Origin: JAOPZW01 sp963707695
GTDB taxonomy: Bacteria > Actinomycetota > Thermoleophilia > Solirubrobacterales > Solirubrobacteraceae
Length of the DNA stretch: 64,000 nt
Direction: 5' to 3'
Assembly (NCBI GenBank): GCA_963707695.1
Contig: CAVPQY010000004.1
Location: 248,001-312,000 of the forward strand
Part shown: positions 40,900 through 49,647 of the stretch, piece by piece
How the letters are laid out: the number at the start of each line of letters is the position of its first letter
Numbering within the stretch: position 1 is the first letter of the stretch
The notes under the pieces: model-generated
Databases searched by the model: none
What the model was told of the DNA's origin: nothing
The model's input: only the letters and a program-made list of their open reading frames with translations
Program-made: the position numbers and the translations under genes

Positions 40900-42288
40900 A
40901 TGTCCGTGGCCGACGCCGACCGCTCCCGGGCCCAGGAGCGCACCGCGCTCTGGTCGGTCGTCGCCGCCTCCACGCTGGTGGCGCTGAAGCTCGTCACCGG
41001 CCTGCTGAGCGGCAGCCTCGGCCTCATCGCCGAGGCGCTGCACTCCGGCACCGACCTGGTCGCCGCCCTGCTGACGTTCCTGGCGCTGCGCGTCGCCGGA
41101 CGCCCCCCCGACCGCGAGCACCCCTACGGCCACGGCAAGGCCGAGCACCTCGCCGCGCTCGGCGAGGGCGGCTTCCTCGTGCTCGTCAGCGCCCTGATCG
41201 GCATCCAGGCGGTCGTGCGGCTCGTGCAGGGCGGCGACCCCGGCGTGGACGCCGCGTGGTGGGCGATCGCGGTGGTGGCGGTGGTGATCGGCATCGACGC
41301 GAGCCGCGCCACGATCTCGTGGCGCGCCTCGCGCCGCTGGTCCAGCCCCGCGCTCGCGGCCAACGCGCTGCACTTCGCCTCGGACCTCGTCGGGTCCGTC
41401 GCGGTGCTGGCGGGCCTCCTGCTCACGCGCGCCGGGGAGCCCTGGGCCGACGCCGTCGCGGCCCTGCTGGTCGCGGTGCTCGTCGTCACGGCGGCCGTGC
41501 GGCTCATGCGCCAGAACGTCGACGTGCTCATGGACCGCTCGCCGAGCGGCGCCGACGAGCGCGCCCGCGCGGCCATCGCCCAGGCCGAGCCGACGATCGA
41601 CGTGCGCCGGCTGCGGCTGCGCGAGGCGGCGGGCCGGCACTTCGTCGACGTCGTGGTCGGCGTCCGCCCCGACGCGGCCATCGGCCAGGGGCACGCCATC
41701 GCCGACGCGGTCGAGGCCGCGGTCCGGCACGCCCTGCCGGGCAGCGACGTCGTCGTCCACGTCGAGCCCGACGAGGCCACGAGCGACCTCCGCGAGCGCG
41801 CCAGCGGCGCGGCCCTGACGGTCCGCGGCGTGCGCGAGGTCCACAACGTGGCCGTGGCGGCGGTCGGCGACCGGCGCGAGCTGTCGCTGCACCTCAAGCT
41901 GCCGGCCGACCTCCCGCTGCAGGACGCCCACGCCGTGGCCACGCGGGTCGAGGAGGCGATCCTGCGCACGGTGCCGGAGCTCGCCCACGTCCACACCCAC
42001 ATCGAGCCGCTGGCGACGGGGGAGGAGGACGTGCAGGAGGCCGATCCGGACGACGTCGCCGGGGCGGAGGACGTCATCCACGCCGTCGTGCGCCGGCGCA
42101 CCGGCCGCGCCCCCCGGGACGTGCGGCTGCGCCGCGACGCGCGCGGCATCATCGCGCTCGTGACGGTGGCGCTGGACCCGGGCGCCGAGCTCGGCTCGGC
42201 GCACGCGACGGCCTCGGACATCGAGCGCGACATCCGCCGCGGGGCGCCCGCGGTCGTCCAGGCCGTCATCCACACCGAGCCGGCCTAG
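40900..42288 (+). CDS. Cation diffusion facilitator (Zn/Mn/Fe efflux) with three tandem C-terminal domains
   Basis: 462 residues, against about 300 in common CDF proteins. Six helices carry the metal site: H48/D52 in ALHSGTDLVA and H158/D162 in ALHFASDLVG. After them come three similar cytoplasmic domains (about 215-290, 295-370, 375-462), each ending in a short motif of the form HVEP, HIEP or HTEP. One such ZT_dimer domain is usual. It exports divalent metal against protons. Follows DUF3307 directly. Confidence 0.88.
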   Translation: MSVADADRSRAQERTALWSVVAASTLVALKLVTGLLSGSLGLIAEALHSGTDLVAALLTFLALRVAGRPPDREHPYGHGKAEHLAALGEGGFLVLVSALIGIQAVVRLVQGGDPGVDAAWWAIAVVAVVIGIDASRATISWRASRRWSSPALAANALHFASDLVGSVAVLAGLLLTRAGEPWADAVAALLVAVLVVTAAVRLMRQNVDVLMDRSPSGADERARAAIAQAEPTIDVRRLRLREAAGRHFVDVVVGVRPDAAIGQGHAIADAVEAAVRHALPGSDVVVHVEPDEATSDLRERASGAALTVRGVREVHNVAVAAVGDRRELSLHLKLPADLPLQDAHAVATRVEEAILRTVPELAHVHTHIEPLATGEEDVQEADPDDVAGAEDVIHAVVRRRTGRAPRDVRLRRDARGIIALVTVALDPGAELGSAHATASDIERDIRRGAPAVVQAVIHTEPA

Positions 42289-43535
42289 GGCCGGCGCACG
42301 ACGGCGACGAAGAGCACGAGGGCGGCGGCCTCGATCGCGGTCACGGCGAGGGCGACCGTCGTCGTCGAGACGTCGTAGAGGACGCCGACGAGCGTGCTCC
42401 CGCCCAGCCACGCGATCCCGTAGGACGCGGTGAACGTCCCGTACGCGGTCCCGCGCCGGCCCTGTGGGGCGAGGTCGGCCACGGCGGCGCGCATGGTCGA
42501 CTCCTGCACCCCCAGGGCGGCGCCCCACACGATCGCCCCGGCCCACGCCACGACGGCGGTCGTGCTGAAGGCCAGCCAGGGGACGGCGGCGGCGAGGACC
42601 GGGAGCACGGCCAGCGCGCCGAGCCCGCGCCGGTCGTAGCTGCGCCCCGACGCGAGCGCGGCGAGGGCGTCGGCCCCCATGGCCGTGGCGTAGACCACGG
42701 GCACCAGGCCGGCGGGCAGGACCCCCCGGTGGACGAGGTGGAACCCGAGCACCGGGAACGTCGCGAAGCCCAGCATGGTCAGGGCCGAGAAGGCGGTGTA
42801 GCGCCAGAACGCGGGGGAGAGGCGCAGCGGGCTCACGTCGCCCCGCGCCGCGGGCGGGGCCGACACGGGCCCGGCGGGGCGCCCCGCGGGCCCCGAGGGC
42901 GCGGACCCGGCCGCGTACGCCGCCGGGTCGGGCACGGCACGCCGCAGCCACGTCAGCAGCCCGAGGGCGGCGGCGGCCGGCACCGCCAGGACGCCGAACC
43001 CGAGCCCGTAGCCGCCGAGCGCCACCATCGCCGCGACGAGGAGCGGCCCCGTGAACGCGCCGGTCTGGTCCATGGCCTCGTGCAGCGCGAACGCGCGGCC
43101 CTGGCCGACCGTCGCCCCCGCCTCCGCGAGCATCGCGTCCCGTGAGGGCGCCCGGATCGCCTTGCCCAACCGCTCGGCGAGCACGAGGACGGCGGCGACG
43201 GCGAGCGTCCCGGCGAGGGCCATGAGCGGCACGGCGATGAAGGTCAGCGCGTAGCCCGTGAAGGCCAGCGGCCAGTAGCGGCGCGTCCGGTCGGCGAGCG
43301 GGCCGCTGACCAGTCGCAGGACGAGCGCCGTCGCCTCGCCGAGCCCGGTGAGCAGGCCGATCGTCGCCGCGCTCGCGCCGAGGGAGCCCAGCCACGGACC
43401 GAGCACGCTGCGCGCGCCCTCGTAGACGATGTCGCCCAGGGCGCTGACGAAGCCGAAGGCGACGACGAAGCGCGTCGGGTCCAGGCGCGGCGCGCGGGCG
43501 GGCGGGTGGGACCGCGTCGGCTCGGGCCGCGTCAC
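42285..43535 (-). CDS. MFS transporter
   Basis: 416 residues from GTG 43535, with about 12 hydrophobic helices. FVVAFGFVSALGDIVYEGAR opens the first helix; the helix 2-3 loop reads GPLADRTRRYWP, an MFS motif A variant. A Pro/Gly/Ala-rich loop lies between the two halves. The substrate is unknown. Its 3' end overlaps the CDF gene by four bases. The upstream region shares the FadR-type operator with the divergent GntR gene, so it may be part of that regulator's target set. Confidence 0.75.
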   Translation of the reverse strand: MTRPEPTRSHPPARAPRLDPTRFVVAFGFVSALGDIVYEGARSVLGPWLGSLGASAATIGLLTGLGEATALVLRLVSGPLADRTRRYWPLAFTGYALTFIAVPLMALAGTLAVAAVLVLAERLGKAIRAPSRDAMLAEAGATVGQGRAFALHEAMDQTGAFTGPLLVAAMVALGGYGLGFGVLAVPAAAALGLLTWLRRAVPDPAAYAAGSAPSGPAGRPAGPVSAPPAARGDVSPLRLSPAFWRYTAFSALTMLGFATFPVLGFHLVHRGVLPAGLVPVVYATAMGADALAALASGRSYDRRGLGALAVLPVLAAAVPWLAFSTTAVVAWAGAIVWGAALGVQESTMRAAVADLAPQGRRGTAYGTFTASYGIAWLGGSTLVGVLYDVSTTTVALAVTAIEAAALVLFVAVVRRP

Positions 43536-43651
43536 CACGGCGCGGAGTGTGGCAGCGCTGCGCGCGGCAGCGATCGCGCGGCGCGCGGCGGCGTCCGCGC
43601 GCCGGCGGCGACCCGCACACCGGCGCGACCGGCTGGCACCGGAGGCCCCCA

Positions 43652-43666
43652 ACTGGTACAACCAGT
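43652..43666. promoter_or_regulatory. FadR-type operator, perfect 15-base palindrome
   Basis: ACTGGT, ACA, ACCAGT: the TGGTnnnACCA pattern of FadR/PdhR-class GntR operators. It overlaps a -10-like TACAAC (43657-43662) ten bases before the GntR GTG (43673), so autorepression is likely. Confidence 0.75.
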
Positions 43667-43672
43667 GGACCC

Positions 43673-44366
43673 GTGCCGCTGCCCGACGTCCCGCCCCTCG
43701 ACCGCGAGCCCGTCTCCGCCGCCGTCCACGCCCGCCTGCGCGCCGCGATCCTCGCCGGCGACCTCGCGCCCGGCGAGGCGCTGCCCGCCGAGCGCGCGCT
43801 GGCCGAGCGCTTCGGCGTCAACCGGCACGCGGTGCGGGAGGCGCTCAAGCGCCTCCAGCAGGCCCGGCTGGTCCACGTGGCGCAGGGCGGCGCGACGCGC
43901 GTGCTCGACTGGCGCCGCCACGGCGGGATCGAGCTGCTGCTCGACGTCGCCACGGCGCGCCCGCAGGACGACGCCGTCGTCCGCGCGATCCTCGAGTTCC
44001 GCGCGGCCCTGGGCGCGGACGTCGCCCGCCGCTGCGCCGAGCGCGGTCCCGCCGGCGCTGTCGCCGCCGCCCGCGCGCTCGCGGCCGAGGTCCTCGACGC
44101 CCGCCGTCCCACCGAGGAGCGCGCCGCGCGCTACGAGGACCTCTGGCAGGCCGTGGTCGACGGCGCCGGGAACCTCGGCTACCGCCTGGCCTACAACACC
44201 CTGCTCGACGGTCAGCACCTCGTCGCGCCGGCCGTGGCGCGCGTCGCGCCCGAGATGGACGACGCGGCGACCCTCGGACGCCCTCCTGCATGCCCTGTCC
44301 ACCCGCGACGGGGAGGCCGCCCATGCGGCCGCCCGCCGCCTCCTGGAGCCCGCCGCCGCCCCATGA
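43673..44366 (+). CDS. FadR-like GntR regulator with FCD domain, one frame break
   Basis: About 230 residues after repair. Winged HTH at residues about 12-75 (PAERALAERFGVNRHAVREA, then LKRLQQARLV) followed by the helical FCD domain with ILEFRAALGADVARRCAE. One extra base near 44271-44277 shifts the frame; removing it gives a good C-terminus (SDALLHALSTRDGEAAHAAA). FadR regulators respond to acyl-CoA, which suits the hydroxylase gene overlapping its stop. Start GTG lies seven bases after the operator. Confidence 0.85.
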
Positions 44367-45211
44367 CCGAGGTCCTGTACTACGCCATCCCGTTCTTCGT
44401 CCTCCTGCTCGTGGTGGAGGCGCTGTCCTTCCGCCACGCGCGCGAGGACCACGACGAGCTCATCGGCTACGAGCGCAACGACACGCGCACGAGCCTGACC
44501 ATGGGGCTCGGCAACGTGGCGATCAACGTCGTCTGGAAGCTCCTCGTCGTCGCGATCTACGCCGGGCTCTACGAGCTCACCCCGCTGCGGCTGGATCCGC
44601 ACGACTGGTGGACGTGGGTCCTGCTCTTCCTCCTCGACGACCTCGCCTACTACTGGTTCCACCGCGTCTCGCACGAGAACCGCGTCTTCTGGGCCAGCCA
44701 CGTCGTGCACCACTCGAGCGTCCACTACAACCTCTCGACGGCACTGCGCCAGACCTGGGTGCCGATGACCTACCTGCCGTTCTGGCTGGCGCTGCCGCTG
44801 CTGGGCTTCGCGCCGTGGATGGTCCTGCTGGCACAGAGCTGGTCGCTCATCTACCAGTTCGGGCTGCACACCGAGCGCATCGGGCGCCTGCCCTGGGGCC
44901 TGGAGAAGGTGCTCAACACGCCCTCGCACCACCGCGTGCACCACGGCTCCAACGCGCAGTACCTCGACCGCAACTACGGCGGGATCCTCGTGGTGTGGGA
45001 TCGGCTCTTCGGCACCTTCGAGCCCGAAGGGGAGCGCGTCCGCTACGGCCTGACGACGAACGTGGGGTCGTTCAACCCCGTGCGCGTCGCCTTCCACGAG
45101 TACGTCGCGCTCTGGGGCGACCTCCGCGCGACGCGCAGCTGGGGCGTCCGCGCGCGGCTGCTGTGGCACGGGCCGGGCTGGCGCCCTCAGCCCGAGGCCA
45201 ACCGCCCGTAG
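44363..45211 (+). CDS. Fatty acid hydroxylase/sterol desaturase family protein
   Basis: 282 residues. A membrane di-iron enzyme with three His boxes, HRVSHE, HVVHHS and HHRVHH, and at least four hydrophobic helices. These enzymes hydroxylate or desaturate fatty acids, sterols or carotenoids; the exact substrate is unknown. ATG 44363 overlaps the GntR stop (ATGA), so the regulator and enzyme are coupled and probably form an autoregulated lipid unit. Its end overlaps the convergent glycogen synthase gene by 25 bases. Confidence 0.88.
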   Translation: MTEVLYYAIPFFVLLLVVEALSFRHAREDHDELIGYERNDTRTSLTMGLGNVAINVVWKLLVVAIYAGLYELTPLRLDPHDWWTWVLLFLLDDLAYYWFHRVSHENRVFWASHVVHHSSVHYNLSTALRQTWVPMTYLPFWLALPLLGFAPWMVLLAQSWSLIYQFGLHTERIGRLPWGLEKVLNTPSHHRVHHGSNAQYLDRNYGGILVVWDRLFGTFEPEGERVRYGLTTNVGSFNPVRVAFHEYVALWGDLRATRSWGVRARLLWHGPGWRPQPEANRP

Positions 45212-46341
45212 AGCTCGGTCGTCCGCTCGGCGATCCGCGTCCACGAGAACTCCGCGACCGCGCGGCGGCGCCCGGCCCGGCCCATCCCGGCCGCACGCGC
45301 CGGGTCGCGCACGAGGGCGTTGACGCGCTCGGCCAGGTCGGCGACGTACCCGTCGCGGTCGCGCGGGCCGTGCTGGCCGCCGCCGGCGGGGGAGAAGGGG
45401 ACGAGCAGCCCCGTCTCCCCGTCGACGACGACCTCGGGGATGCCCCCGGTCGCCGTCGCCACCACGGCCGTCTCGCAGGCCATCGCCTCGAGGTTCACGA
45501 TGCCCAGCGGCTCGTAGATCGACGGGCAGACGAAGACCGTCGCGTGCGTCATGAGCTGCACCACCTCGCGACGGGGGAGCATCTCGCGCAGCCACACGAC
45601 GCCGCCGCGGCGCTCGGCCAGGTCCCGCACGCGCGCCGCCACGCTCGCCTCGAGCTCGGGCGTGTCGGCCGCGCCCGCGCAGAGCACGAGCTGCGCGTCG
45701 GGATCGAACGAGGGCGCCGCGTCGAGCAGCAGGTCGACGCCCTTCTGCCGCGTGATGCGGCCGACGAACAGGACGGTGCGCCGCCCGGGGTCCACGCCGT
45801 GGGCCTCGAGGGCGTCGGTGGCCGGGTCGGGCCGGTACTCCTCCGTGTCGATGCCGTTGTAGATCACGTGCACCCGGTCGGGGTCGATCGCCGGGTAGCA
45901 GTCGAGGATGTCCACGCGGCTGCCCTCGGAGACGGCCACGACCGCGTCGGCGGCCTCGAGCGCGGTGCGCTCGGCCCAGGACGAGACCCGGTAGCCGCCG
46001 CCGAGCTGCTCGGCCTTCCACGGGCGGCGCGGCTCGAGGCTGTGGACGGTCGTCACGTGCGGGGTGCCGTGCAGCAGCCGGGCCAGGTGGCCGCCGAGCT
46101 GCGCGTACCACGTGTGGCTGTGGACGACGTCGGCGCCCGCGGCGGCCTCCGCCAGGCGCAGGTCGGCCGACAGCGCCCGCAGCGCGCCGTCGTGCAGGAC
46201 CTCCCAGGGGGGAAGCGAGGCGAAGGGCAGGACGTCGAGGTCGACGAGCGACGCGAGCTCGCGCGAGAGGTACTCGACATGGACGCCGGCGCCGCCGTAG
46301 ACGTCCGGCGGGTACTCACGCGTGAGCATCGCGACCCGCAC
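45187..46341 (-). CDS. Glycogen synthase, actinobacterial GT4 type (GlgM-like)
   Basis: 384 residues. A GT-B glycosyltransferase with REYPPDVYGGAGVHVEYLSR near the start, HSHTWYAQLGGHLARLLHG, VLFVGRITRQKGVDLLLDAA and SIYEPLGIVNLEAMACETAV. This family makes alpha-1,4-glucan or, as GlgM, maltose 1-phosphate for the GlgE pathway; sequence alone cannot separate these. GTG 46341 is preceded seven bases away by a TAGCGT box, so the message is probably leaderless. Confidence 0.88.
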   Translation of the reverse strand: MRVAMLTREYPPDVYGGAGVHVEYLSRELASLVDLDVLPFASLPPWEVLHDGALRALSADLRLAEAAAGADVVHSHTWYAQLGGHLARLLHGTPHVTTVHSLEPRRPWKAEQLGGGYRVSSWAERTALEAADAVVAVSEGSRVDILDCYPAIDPDRVHVIYNGIDTEEYRPDPATDALEAHGVDPGRRTVLFVGRITRQKGVDLLLDAAPSFDPDAQLVLCAGAADTPELEASVAARVRDLAERRGGVVWLREMLPRREVVQLMTHATVFVCPSIYEPLGIVNLEAMACETAVVATATGGIPEVVVDGETGLLVPFSPAGGGQHGPRDRDGYVADLAERVNALVRDPARAAGMGRAGRRRAVAEFSWTRIAERTTELYGRLASG

Positions 46342-46348
46342 GGCCCCG

Positions 46349-46354
46349 ACGCTA
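46349..46354 (-). promoter_or_regulatory. Leaderless-type -10 box TAGCGT
   Basis: On the minus strand TAGCGT ends seven bases before GTG 46341. Confidence 0.5.
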
Positions 46355-46393
46355 GCGCGTTCGCGGCGGCCCCCGGACGGGGAGGACCTCGCC

Positions 46394-46570
46394 ATGGCCC
46401 GCGCCCCGCAGGACGACGACGACTGGGTCGGCACGCCCCCCGAAGGGCACGTCACGCGCGACCGCGCACGGCCGGACTTCTGGCGCAGCCAGCGCCCGCC
46501 GGCCCTCGTGCCGGGGCTCATCGGCCTCGTGATCGTCGTCGTGGTGCTGCTCGTGCTGCTGCTGGGCTGA
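46394..46570 (+). CDS. Small tail-anchored membrane protein
   Basis: 58 residues. A soluble acidic/basic N-terminus (DDDDWVGTPPEGHVTRDRAR, PDFWRSQRP) and a C-terminal hydrophobic helix (LIGLVIVVVVLLVLLLG) ending the protein. GGAGGACC lies just before ATG 46394. The N-terminal pattern is seen in small actinobacterial membrane proteins of unknown role. Confidence 0.6.
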   Translation: MARAPQDDDDWVGTPPEGHVTRDRARPDFWRSQRPPALVPGLIGLVIVVVVLLVLLLG

Positions 46571-46600
46571 TGCCGGCCATGTGCCCCTAGCGCGGCCACC

Positions 46601-47029
46601 GTGGCGGCTCTGCTGACCGCGCTGCTCGGCGCGGCCTACATGACCGGGGTGGCGTGGTTCGTCGAGGCCGTCCACTACCCGCTCTTCGCGCGCGTCGGAG
46701 CGGAGGCGTGGGCGGACTACCACCGCCGTCACAGCGACCGCACGACGCTCGTCGTGGCGCCCGGCCTGGTGGCCGAGATCGGCGGCGCGGCGTGGGTCGT
46801 GCTCGACCGGCCCGCGGGGGTCGGCGCGGGGATCGCCTGGGCGGGGGTCGGCCTGGCCGTCCTCGCGTGGGGGATCACCGGCCTGGCCGCCGTGCCCGCG
46901 CACCGCCGCCTGGCCGCCGGCTGGGAGCCCGGCGCGGCCCGCGCCCTGGCGCGGGCCAACCTGGCGCGGACGCTGGCCTGGACCGGCCATGCCGCACTGG
47001 CCACGGCGATGGTCGCCGCCGCCGCCTGA
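46601..47029 (+). CDS. Four-helix membrane protein, hypothetical
   Basis: 142 residues with four hydrophobic helices. LGAAYMTGVAWFVEAVHYPL and PLFARVGAEAWADYHRRHSD resemble DUF1772-like proteins with the conserved helix-1 and loop pattern; no function known. GTG 46601 follows a TAGCGC box by seven bases, a possible leaderless start. Confidence 0.7.
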   Translation: MAALLTALLGAAYMTGVAWFVEAVHYPLFARVGAEAWADYHRRHSDRTTLVVAPGLVAEIGGAAWVVLDRPAGVGAGIAWAGVGLAVLAWGITGLAAVPAHRRLAAGWEPGAARALARANLARTLAWTGHAALATAMVAAAA

Positions 47030-47055
47030 CGCCCCGCCTGCCACGATGGCCGGCG

Positions 47056-47922
47056 GTGTGGTTCTCGTCCGACAACCTCGTGCTCACGGTGGCGCAGGCG
47101 GCCTGCGTCGTCCTGCCGGCCGCCGGGCTGCCCGCCGCGCTGCAGCGCGTGCGCGGCGGCGCGTGGGCGCTCGTGCTGCCGCTGTCGATCGCGGTCGTCG
47201 TGGGGGCGATCGCCGTCGTCCCGACGACGGCCGACGTCCTGACGTGGGTGGCGCTCCTGCTCGTCCCGCCCGGCTGCGCGCTGGCCCTCGGGTGGGCGAT
47301 GCGCGGCGCCCGGCCGCCGCTGGCCGTCCTCGCCGCCCCGCTGCTCGCGGTCGCCTGGACGCGGCAGGACACGACCGCGGGCGAGCTCGCGACGATCGTC
47401 CTCATCGCCGGCAGCGCGATCACGCTGGGACGCCTGCTGGCCGGCGGCGTGCCGCTCGTCCTGCTGCGCGCGGGGGTCGTGGCCATGGCCGTCGTCGACG
47501 CCGTGCTGGTCTTCTCGGGGAGCCTCCAGCAGCCGAACGCCGTGCTCGTCGCCGCGGTGCCCGCACCCGGCCTGCCGCAGCTGCAGTCCGCGGGCTTCCA
47601 CGGCGCGGGCCTCGGCTACGGCGACTTCTTCGCCGCCGCGGTCGTGGGCGGCGTCCTGGCCGCCGAGGGCCTGTCCTGGCGCGGCGCGCTGGCTGCGGGC
47701 GCCGGCCTGCTCGTCGTCTCGCTGGCGTGGGACCAGCTGTTCCTCGTCTACGACGTCCTGCCGGCGACGATCCCGCCCGCGGTGGTGCTGCTGGCCGCCG
47801 AGGCCTGGCGCGGCGACCTGCGGCTCAGGCCGCTGCGGCGGCGGCGGCGGCGCGCAGGGGCCGCAGGGCCGCCTCCGTCCGCGCCAGCTCGTCGAGCATC
47901 GCCCGCGCGGCCTGCTCGCTGA
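47056..47922 (+). CDS. Hypothetical polytopic membrane protein
   Basis: 288 residues with seven or eight hydrophobic helices and no recognisable motif. The region around AGFHGAGLGYGDFFAAAVVG has small-residue-rich helices. The C-terminal basic tail (RRRRRRAGAAG) overlaps the convergent FMN reductase gene by 98 bases, so the true end may be earlier or the overlap may be real. GTG 47056 is the apparent start. Confidence 0.6.
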   Translation: MWFSSDNLVLTVAQAACVVLPAAGLPAALQRVRGGAWALVLPLSIAVVVGAIAVVPTTADVLTWVALLLVPPGCALALGWAMRGARPPLAVLAAPLLAVAWTRQDTTAGELATIVLIAGSAITLGRLLAGGVPLVLLRAGVVAMAVVDAVLVFSGSLQQPNAVLVAAVPAPGLPQLQSAGFHGAGLGYGDFFAAAVVGGVLAAEGLSWRGALAAGAGLLVVSLAWDQLFLVYDVLPATIPPAVVLLAAEAWRGDLRLRPLRRRRRRAGAAGPPPSAPARRASPARPAR

Positions 47923-48409
47923 CGTCGTTGGGGTGCAGCTCCCCGTCCTCGCCGAGGAGCGCGGTCACGAACGGCAGGTTGACCGCCTCGGCCACGGGGC
48001 GCAGGCGCAGCGCGGTGGCGACGGGCTCGAGCGCGACGACGGCCCGCGTGCCGGCGGCGACGCCGCCGTAGGAGACGAACCCCAGCGGCTTGTCGCGCCA
48101 CTCGTGGTGCAGGAAGTCCAGCGCGTTCTTCAGGGTCGCGGGATAGGCGTGGTTGTACTCGGCGGTGACGAAGACGAAGGCGTCCGCCGCATCCACCCGC
48201 GCGCTCCAGCGGCGGGTGTGGTCGCGGGTGTAGCGGCGCAGGCGGGGGTGGTGGGGCTCGTCGTAGAACGGGAGGGCCAGGTCGGCGAGGTCGACGACCT
48301 CGACCTCGAAGGCCCCGACGTCGCGGGCGCGGGCGGTGAACCAACGGCCGACGGGCCCGCCCACGCGGCCGGGGCGGGTGGTGGCGATGACGACGAGCAG
48401 GCGGGGCAT
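47825..48409 (-). CDS. NADPH-dependent FMN reductase family protein
   Basis: 194 residues, flavodoxin-like. ATTRPGRVGGPVGRWF forms the phosphate loop; FVTAEYNHAYPATLKNALDF is the typical FMN-reductase motif and RDKPLGFVSYGG follows. It reduces flavin or quinone with NAD(P)H. It is the last gene of the nine-gene signalling operon, 20 bases after the P450, and might supply reducing power to it; that is inference. Confidence 0.85.
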   Translation of the reverse strand: MPRLLVVIATTRPGRVGGPVGRWFTARARDVGAFEVEVVDLADLALPFYDEPHHPRLRRYTRDHTRRWSARVDAADAFVFVTAEYNHAYPATLKNALDFLHHEWRDKPLGFVSYGGVAAGTRAVVALEPVATALRLRPVAEAVNLPFVTALLGEDGELHPNDVSEQAARAMLDELARTEAALRPLRAAAAAAAA

Positions 48410-48429
48410 GTCCGCCCCTGCTGCCCCGG

Positions 48430-49647
48430 TCAGGCCGCCGCGATGCGCAGCGGCAGCGCGGCCAGGCCGTAGATCCCGGTGATCGCCTCGAACTCGGGCT
48501 CCCCGTCGAGCTCGAGGGTCGCGGCGCGCCCGGCCAAGAAGCGCAGGCCCTCCTGCAGCTCGGCCCGCGCGAGGTTGGCGCCCAGGCAGTAGTGGATCCC
48601 GGCGCCGAAGGTGAGCGGCCGCGTCCGGTCGCGCTCGGCGGTGAGGTCGAAGCGGGCCAGGTCCGGGTCCTCGCGCGGGTCGCGGTTGCCCGTGAAGGCG
48701 CACACCATGACGATCGTCCCCTGCGGGAAGGTCACGCCCCGGAACTCGACGTCCTCGAGCGCGATGCGCGCGGTGAAGGGCGTGATCGGCTCGAAGCGCA
48801 GGGCCTCCTCGACCGCGCGGTCGGCGAGCTCCGGGTCCGCGCGCAGCGCCGCCCACTGCTCCGGGAGGCCGGCGAGCAGGCGCACGGCGTGCGCGAGCTG
48901 GCTCTGCGTCGTGTCGATGCCGCCGATCAGGACGTCGAGGACGAGGTTGACGAGCTCCACGTCCGAGAGCCGGTCGCCCTCGGCCTCCGCCGCCAGGAGC
49001 GTGGAGATCAGATCGTCGCCCGGGGTGGAGCGCCGGGCCGCCAGCAGCGCGTCGAGGTACTCGTAGAGCTCCTCCACGGCCCGCTCGATCCGCGGGCGCT
49101 CCGCCAGGAGGAACGGGCCGTCGAACTGGCGCTGGATCGTGTTGGACCACTCGTGCAGCCGGGGCGCGTCCTCGAGCGGGGCCCCGAGCACCGTCGCGAT
49201 CGTGAGCGCCGGGTAGGGCTTGGCGACGTCGGCGACGAAGTCGCACCGGCCGTCCGCGGGCAGCTCGCCCCACAGCTCCTCGAGGAAGCCGCGCATCGCC
49301 GGCCGGTAGCGGTCGGCGGCGCGCGGGGTGAAGGCGGGGTTGACGAGGTTGCGCAGCCGCCGGTGGTCCTCGCCGTTGACGTGGAGGATGTTGCGGCGCA
49401 TCTCCTCGGCGAGGGGGCCCTCGGTCACGCCGAAGAGCTCGGCCAGCTCCAGGCCTGGGAAGGTCGTCGCGCGCGAGCGCAGGAAGAACTCACCCGCCTC
49501 GCGGTCGAGCACGAAGGTCGCCAGCTCGTTGCGCGCCAGCCACCCGCGGCCGCGCAGGTCGAGCATCACCTCGTGGAACCGCCCGGCCCGCAGGCCGGGG
49601 TCGAAGTAGTCGAAGTGGGGGAGGTCGAGCTCGCTGACCAGGGTCAT
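48430..49647 (-). CDS. Cytochrome P450
   Basis: 405 residues, soluble bacterial type. I-helix GGIDTTQ at 242-248, ExxR in EALRFEP (E281, R284) and the heme-binding loop FGAGIHYCLGANLAR with ligand C354. It inserts oxygen into an organic substrate, unknown here. No ferredoxin gene is adjacent. ATG 49647 overlaps the upstream gene by four bases, so it is translated together with a signalling cassette, which is unusual for a P450. Confidence 0.93.
   Translation of the reverse strand: MTLVSELDLPHFDYFDPGLRAGRFHEVMLDLRGRGWLARNELATFVLDREAGEFFLRSRATTFPGLELAELFGVTEGPLAEEMRRNILHVNGEDHRRLRNLVNPAFTPRAADRYRPAMRGFLEELWGELPADGRCDFVADVAKPYPALTIATVLGAPLEDAPRLHEWSNTIQRQFDGPFLLAERPRIERAVEELYEYLDALLAARRSTPGDDLISTLLAAEAEGDRLSDVELVNLVLDVLIGGIDTTQSQLAHAVRLLAGLPEQWAALRADPELADRAVEEALRFEPITPFTARIALEDVEFRGVTFPQGTIVMVCAFTGNRDPREDPDLARFDLTAERDRTRPLTFGAGIHYCLGANLARAELQEGLRFLAGRAATLELDGEPEFEAITGIYGLAALPLRIAAA

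Noticed and set aside
43429..44366. The frame-broken GntR gene as a pseudogene
   Set aside because: One-base repair restores a full FCD domain, and the operator and coupled hydroxylase are intact.
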